DNA of 64,000 nt, from NCBI RefSeq assembly GCF_011074795.1, contig NZ_JAAMPF010000036.1:62001-126000 (forward strand). Reading direction: 5' to 3'. The DNA is from Marinobacter salicampi (lineage in GTDB: Bacteria > Pseudomonadota > Gammaproteobacteria > Pseudomonadales > Oleiphilaceae). Numbering within the stretch: the stretch's first letter is position 1; every line of letters starts with the position of its first letter. The notes below the pieces were generated by a model, which saw only the letters and a list, made by a program, of their open reading frames with translations, was not told the origin of the DNA and did not search any database. This document shows positions 59,985 through 64,000 of this stretch, piece after piece. Position numbers and translations under genes: made by a program.

Positions 59985-60443
59985 ATGGTTGACCCGGCCG
60001 ACTTTTTGCTCAGGGCGCTGGTGATAGCCCTGTTTGGCCTTTTGGTGGCCTGCAGCTCTGCTCCGGACAAGGAACAGCCCGGCGCTTCAGAGGACGCGCC
60101 CTTGACCAACACCTACTGGAAGCTGATGGAAATCGGCGGTGATGAGGTACCAGCACTGGAAAAAGCCCGGGAGCCCCACCTGATCTTTCTTGACGATGGC
60201 CGGGTCCTGGGCCATACCGGCTGCAATACGTTGAACGGGCAGTACGGGGTCCAGGAGGGTCAGGTGCGGTTTCTGGCCATGGGCGCCACCCGTATGGCCT
60301 GTCCTGACTATAGATCAGCCGAGTCGGCTTTTATCCAGGCCCTGGAGCAGACCCGGGCCATGGGGATAGAAGGCCGGCACCTGAAACTGATGGGCAAGGA
60401 CAACGCTGTACTTGCGGTTCTGGTGGCCACTCATCTGAAGTAG
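59985..60443 (+). CDS. META domain (HslJ-like) lipoprotein
   Basis: A 152-aa protein from the ATG at 59985, preceded by GAGGGGG; a longer frame from 59931 is less likely. The N-terminal signal ends in a lipobox LLVAC (Cys at about residue 24), so the mature protein is a lipoprotein. The META domain follows: LTNTYWKLMEIGGDEVPAL, HTGCNTLNGQYGV, MGATRMACPD and a C-terminal GIEGRHLKLMG. The E. coli homologue HslJ is a heat-induced outer-membrane protein linked to novobiocin resistance. Role here unknown. Confidence 0.85.
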   Translation: MVDPADFLLRALVIALFGLLVACSSAPDKEQPGASEDAPLTNTYWKLMEIGGDEVPALEKAREPHLIFLDDGRVLGHTGCNTLNGQYGVQEGQVRFLAMGATRMACPDYRSAESAFIQALEQTRAMGIEGRHLKLMGKDNAVLAVLVATHLK

Positions 60444-60611
60444 TGTGATCGGGGCTCTGACGGCGGCTTCTGGAAACTCTGTACCGTTCAGTTAGCTGAC
60501 TGGCTGTATCTGCCGGCAAAGGCTCCGATCTGCAATTATCTCATGGTGAGCAATGCGTCGGGCAGGCTGGCCCTGCGGCGTAGCGCTTCAGTCAACCAGG
60601 AGAGTGACACC

Positions 60612-60791
60612 ATGAGTACCGTTAATGGCAGGCTGAAAGCCACCCTAGTAGTCTGGCGGCAGCGTGCCTCGAACCGCAGAAGCCTGCGGGCGAGGCTTCA
60701 ATGGGGCAATGCAGTACAGATAGAGCGCGACATCGGTGTGGTGCCTGGAACGCTCATCCGCGAGGCCTACAAACCGTTCTGGCAACCATGA
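60612..60791 (+). CDS. DUF1127 family small protein
   Basis: A 59-aa basic protein from the ATG at 60612, with AGGAG upstream. The C-terminal half RARLQWGNAVQIERDIGVVP with the EAYKPFW ending matches the DUF1127 pattern (RDIG...EA.KPFW). Members in other proteobacteria bind RNA or affect phosphate and motility regulation; the function here is not known. It is convergent with the universal stress protein gene. Confidence 0.72.
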   Translation: MSTVNGRLKATLVVWRQRASNRRSLRARLQWGNAVQIERDIGVVPGTLIREAYKPFWQP

Positions 60792-60800
60792 GCTGCGTGG

Positions 60801-60826
60801 GGAAATCAGGGCGGCTCGCTGATTCC
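60801..60826. terminator. Inverted repeat between DUF1127 and teaD genes
   Basis: GGAAATCAG (60801-60809) and CTGATTCC (60819-60826) pair over a 9-base loop with one bulged A. The second arm touches the teaD stop codon. No T-tract follows. Confidence 0.3.
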
Positions 60827-61266
60827 TAAATCACCAGGGTTGCGCACTTGGCCGTACTGGCGACCCGATGCGCCACACTGCCAAGGAACATACCGTCCCG
60901 ATCGCTGTTGGTGCCACGCGTACCCACAACGATGAGATCCACGCCTTTGGACTCTGCAAGCTCGACAATGGTTCTGGAAGGCTTTCCGCTTTTCACAAAT
61001 CCCCGAACGCCGGTTGCGCCCTTTTCCGTGGCGTGGGTCTTGGCCTGTTCAACCACACTTTCCGCAAACTCTGAAAGTGCTTCGTCGGGAATCTGTATCT
61101 GGCTGGGCCGGCCCATCGATAGGGACGCCTCGAACAGGCTGTGATGCTTATAGACACAGAGCAGCAACAGCTCGGCCCCGGTCAGTTTTTGAAGCTCGAC
61201 AGCCTTGTCCAGCGCCCGGGTGGCGGACTCGGAGCCGTCGATTGCAACCAGTATCTTCTTGAACAT
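60826..61266 (-). CDS. teaD: Universal stress protein, TeaD-like regulator of the TRAP transporter
   Basis: A 146-aa UspA-fold protein. It begins KKILVAIDGSESATRALDKA and has the ATP-binding loop GTRGTNSDRDGMFLGSVAHR near the C-terminus. In Halomonas elongata TeaD is an ATP-binding UspA that negatively modulates the ectoine transporter TeaABC, and it is the last gene of that operon. Here it follows teaC by 30 bp on the same strand, with the same order and length. The teaD identity is inferred from context and the strong TeaA match. Confidence 0.82.
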   Translation of the reverse strand: MFKKILVAIDGSESATRALDKAVELQKLTGAELLLLCVYKHHSLFEASLSMGRPSQIQIPDEALSEFAESVVEQAKTHATEKGATGVRGFVKSGKPSRTIVELAESKGVDLIVVGTRGTNSDRDGMFLGSVAHRVASTAKCATLVI

Positions 61267-61296
61267 CGGTTACTCTCCGTAGACGCTATGGGTGCT

Positions 61297-62580
61297 TTAA
61301 CGGAATGCCATGTCACGCAGGAAAAGCGCGATTTGCGGGAATGCGATCAGCAAGCCAGCCGCAGCAACCAGCATGAAGATGAACGGCGGCGTGCCCCGTA
61401 TCACTTCCCAGTAAGGCCGTTTGAAGATGGCAATGGCAGTGAATATATCGCAGCCAAAGGGCGGTGTTGCCGATCCTATGGCCACCTGAAGCGTAATCAG
61501 TACACCCACAAGCACCGGGTCCAGTCCGGTGGCCTGGATAGCCGGCGCAAAGATGGGCGTTAACACCAGAATGACCACGATGGGATCAACAAACATACAA
61601 GCCACAAAAAAGGCGATACAGATGGCGATAAGCACACCCGTAGGTCCGGCTTCATTAACGCCGACGGTTTCCAGTATGGCCTGGGGAATCTGAGCAAACG
61701 AAATAATCCATGAAAAGCCGTTGCCGACCGCCACCAGAATGAACACCACCGCCGTGATTAAGCCGGTCGATTTGGCGATTCGGTAGATGTCGGGCAATTT
61801 CAGAGAGCGGAATACCACGAACTCCAGAAAGAATGCGTAAAGAACGCAGACAGCCGCTGCCTCGGTGGGACTGAAGATACCGCCATAGATACCGCCGACA
61901 ATGATGACCGGGAAAAACAGCGGCCAGGTAGCGCCCTGAACGGAACGGGCCCGCTCACCCCAGGTGGATTTTTTTTCGGTGGGCACGTTGTGGCGGTACG
62001 CATAAATCAGGCAATAGATGGAAAACATCAGCAGGATCATCAGGCCTGGGCCGATACCGGCAATAAACAGCTCGGCAATGGAGGTCTCGGAAATGACCCC
62101 GTAGATAATCATCCCGATGCTGGGCGGAATGAGAAACGCAATATCACTGGCGTTGATGATCAAGGCCAGAGTGAAGGAGTCCGAGTAACCTGCTTTGAGC
62201 ATTTTTGGCCGAAGCGGAGAGCCTACGGCGACCACTGTTGCTTGGGTTGAGCCGGACACCGCGCCGAACAGGGTGCATGAGGTGGCGGTGCTGATGGCCA
62301 AGCCTCCTTTTACATGGCCAATGAACGACATGACCATGTTGATCAGCCGGTCTGCCGACTGACCCCGGGTCATAATATCTGCGGCGAGTATGAACATGGG
62401 TACGGCGATCAGGGAGGCGGGTCGAATACCCCCCATCATCTGCTGGATAAACGTGCCTGTCTGACCAAAGCCATCGAACATCATCACGAAGCCCACAAGG
62501 GCAGCTGTAATGAGAGGGACCATCATCGGGAAGCCTAGCAGCAGCAGCCCGATCATGATGAGCATGAGAGTCGTCGCCAT
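61297..62580 (-). CDS. teaC: TRAP transporter large permease (DctM family), ectoine type
   Basis: A 427-aa membrane protein with about twelve helices, from the ATG at 62580 (an open frame extends to 62673 without a good site). It has the DctM marks VPMFILAADIMTRG, FGAVSGSTQATVVAVGSPL, NASDIAFLIPPSIGMIIYG and IGSATPPFGCDIF. It forms the sodium-coupled transport unit with the small permease and is fed by the periplasmic binding protein. Assignment to the ectoine system depends on TeaA and TeaD neighbours. Confidence 0.88.
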   Translation of the reverse strand: MATTLMLIMIGLLLLGFPMMVPLITAALVGFVMMFDGFGQTGTFIQQMMGGIRPASLIAVPMFILAADIMTRGQSADRLINMVMSFIGHVKGGLAISTATSCTLFGAVSGSTQATVVAVGSPLRPKMLKAGYSDSFTLALIINASDIAFLIPPSIGMIIYGVISETSIAELFIAGIGPGLMILLMFSIYCLIYAYRHNVPTEKKSTWGERARSVQGATWPLFFPVIIVGGIYGGIFSPTEAAAVCVLYAFFLEFVVFRSLKLPDIYRIAKSTGLITAVVFILVAVGNGFSWIISFAQIPQAILETVGVNEAGPTGVLIAICIAFFVACMFVDPIVVILVLTPIFAPAIQATGLDPVLVGVLITLQVAIGSATPPFGCDIFTAIAIFKRPYWEVIRGTPPFIFMLVAAAGLLIAFPQIALFLRDMAFR

Positions 62581-62614
62581 GAATACGTCCTTCCTGTTTA
62601 CTGGGGCTGAGCGT

Positions 62615-63205
62615 TCACACTTCTTTTTCTGTATCGGCGTAACCATCCACCACACCGGTGGAGAGGTATACATCCTTGGCCGTGAAATTCTTAATGGCTG
62701 TCAGAAAATACTGGATACCGGTAACGGCGAAGCCTATCGGAACCCATACATAGATAGTCCAGATCGGGATTCCCAGGGCAGGCAGAATTCGGCCACGGCC
62801 GTACAGGGTCTCTACGTAGGCATAAGACCAGTAGCAGAGGAAAAACATGATGCCGGCGGTAAAGAGCGCAATGAAAATCATCAGAATTTTTCGCCCCAGT
62901 GCGGGCAATGCGTCATAAATGGCTGACATACGGATATGACGGCCGTGTCTGGCCGCGTAACCAATACCCGCGAAGGTAATCAGGATAATCAGGATGCGGT
63001 TGATTTCACCGGCAAAGAAAAAGCCTTCACCAAACACAAAACGAGCAACGACGTTGACGCAGGTATTGATCGCCATCGCCAGGACACCGGCGGCAAGCAT
63101 GACTGCCTCGATCTTGCTGATAACTACATCGATGGTACCCAGGATGCCGGGCAGGCCCGACTCGAAGGTTCCCGTATCGTCGTCGGTGGCGGGATTTTCA
63201 CTCAT
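62615..63205 (-). CDS. teaB: TRAP transporter small permease (DctQ family), ectoine type
   Basis: A 196-aa protein with four transmembrane helices (about residues 36-58, 66-88, 110-130 and 145-170). The start at 63205 has GGAG upstream; ATG 63229 is less likely. It shows the DctQ pattern RFVFGEGFFFAGEINRILI and ARHGRHIRMSAIYDALP. It bridges the binding protein and the large permease. It lies 91 bp after teaA and 34 bp before teaC. Confidence 0.86.
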   Translation of the reverse strand: MSENPATDDDTGTFESGLPGILGTIDVVISKIEAVMLAAGVLAMAINTCVNVVARFVFGEGFFFAGEINRILIILITFAGIGYAARHGRHIRMSAIYDALPALGRKILMIFIALFTAGIMFFLCYWSYAYVETLYGRGRILPALGIPIWTIYVWVPIGFAVTGIQYFLTAIKNFTAKDVYLSTGVVDGYADTEKEV

Positions 63206-63296
63206 GGATTCTGCTCCGTGGAATGGCACCCGGCCGTCAGGTTACGGCCGGGCCCCGAAGCACCACTGGGCAAGCTGGTGCCGGGGAATGCGCCGC

Positions 63297-64000
63297 TTAC
63301 TTGTCCTGAACTTCTTTCAGATCTTCCTTGAACTGGTTGAGAAGCTCCTTGCCGCTTTCACCAGTCATTTCGATGAACTTCTCTTCGACCTGAGGCGCGC
63401 GCTCCTTGAAGGCTTTGATCTGTTCTTCATCAAGACGGGTCACGGTGACTTCGTCGCTGGCTTCCTTGATCTTCTCAAGGGATTCGTCGGCCAGACCGTC
63501 GATATGATCGATGATTTCCTCAAAGGCGTAGTCGGCTGCGTCCTGGATCAGCTTCTGGTCTTCCTCAGACAGGCCGTCGTAGAAATCCTTGTTGGCCATG
63601 GAAGCGGTGGTGAACCAGCCATGACCGGTGAAAACCAGGTTCGGCGACACCTCGTAAAGACCGCCTGACTCGATCCAGAAGATCGGGTTTTCCTGGCCCT
63701 GGATCATGTTGGTCTGCAGAGCACCGTAGACCTCGCCCCAGGGCAGAGGGGTTGGGGTGGCACCAAAGGCACTGTAGGTTTCAGAAAGAAGCGGGTTGGT
63801 CATGACCCGTATCTTCTTGTTATTAAAGTCTTCAGGCTTGGTCACCTTCTCATCTACGGTTACAACCATTTCGCCTTCCGGATACATCTTCAGAAGCTCA
63901 AGCCCTGCTTCTGCATAGAGCTCGGGGAAATCTTCATTGATCGCTTCGCTCTCACGGAAGAACTCGATCACCGTGTCCATGTCCGTGGGCATCAGATAGG
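63297..64000 (-). CDS. teaA: TRAP substrate-binding protein for ectoine/hydroxyectoine, N-terminus outside the window
   Basis: The C-terminal part (about 234 residues) of a DctP-type periplasmic binding protein; the gene continues past the right window edge. Segments MPTDMDTVIEFF, GLELLKMYPEGEMVVTVDE, VMTNPLLSETYSAFGATPTP, LPWGEVYGALQTNM, GQENPIFWIESGGLYEVSPN and FKERAPQVEEKFIEMTGESG match the Halomonas elongata TeaA sequence as I recall it, far beyond general TRAP similarity. The Arg of the KKIRVM segment and the NPIFW region belong to the ligand pocket in this family. Ectoine uptake fits a marine host. Confidence 0.85.
   Translation of the reverse strand, partial: YLMPTDMDTVIEFFRESEAINEDFPELYAEAGLELLKMYPEGEMVVTVDEKVTKPEDFNNKKIRVMTNPLLSETYSAFGATPTPLPWGEVYGALQTNMIQGQENPIFWIESGGLYEVSPNLVFTGHGWFTTASMANKDFYDGLSEEDQKLIQDAADYAFEEIIDHIDGLADESLEKIKEASDEVTVTRLDEEQIKAFKERAPQVEEKFIEMTGESGKELLNQFKEDLKEVQDK

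Overview
The window looks like chromosomal DNA of a marine gammaproteobacterium, most probably Marinobacter or a close relative. This is inferred from gene content and the GC-rich, densely packed layout, not from a marker gene. The traits that suggest it are an ectoine-type TRAP transporter with its UspA partner, periplasmic glucan synthesis genes, hydroxamate siderophore uptake, a cobalamin salvage and late-synthesis block, and a beta-oxidation operon under an IclR regulator. I see no rRNA, tRNA, CRISPR array, insertion sequence or intact prophage.

Layout. 0.1-2.4 kb: an unidentified polytopic membrane protein convergent with a hydroxypyruvate/glyoxylate reductase. 2.7-12.2 kb: an IclR regulator, then a six-gene catabolic operon (hydratase/hydroxyacyl-CoA dehydrogenase fusion, thiolase, acyl-CoA dehydrogenase, alcohol dehydrogenase, aldehyde dehydrogenase, hotdog thioesterase). 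12.2-14.8 kb: an exonuclease and a cNMP/CBS/DUF294 protein. 15.0-30.2 kb: the cobalamin block: cobU; cobC and cobT on the minus strand; cbiB and cobD; then a cobalamin riboswitch heading btuB-cobN-like-btuF-cbiA-cobO-cobQ. The last synthesis gene, cobS, lies apart at 56.2-57.0 kb, divergent from a CbiM-like membrane protein.

30.3-33.1 kb holds small membrane and stress-type proteins (DUF1622; a three-gene DUF1469/DUF3618 set). 33.2-38.7 kb holds a DUF1264 protein, a two-helix potassium channel, a membrane-anchored EEP-family protein and a large-subunit catalase. 38.8-46.2 kb has an orphan solute-binding protein, an ABC exporter, and a hydroxamate-siderophore set (fhuC-D-B-F) behind candidate Fur sites. 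46.2-54.5 kb has a spermidine-synthase-like protein, an unusual POTRA-less TpsB-like barrel, and opgG, a small ORF, opgH and opgD. 54.6-60.8 kb is a mixture of small genes including a probable CcoM subunit and a frameshifted diguanylate cyclase. 60.8-64.0 kb is teaABCD on the minus strand, with teaA cut by the window edge.

The most interesting item is the CobN-like protein at 21.5-25.8 kb. It carries a clear secretion signal, has a degenerate HGT signature, sits between the outer-membrane B12 receptor and the periplasmic B12-binding protein, and lacks the cytoplasmic CobS/CobT chelatase partners nearby. A periplasmic tetrapyrrole metal-handling enzyme inside a B12-uptake operon is a testable idea. 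Other notable items are a one-base frameshift in the GGDEF gene, a 24-bp tandem duplication that creates a new stop in the acyl-CoA dehydrogenase gene, and GC-rich hairpins lacking a T-tract at most convergent gene junctions.
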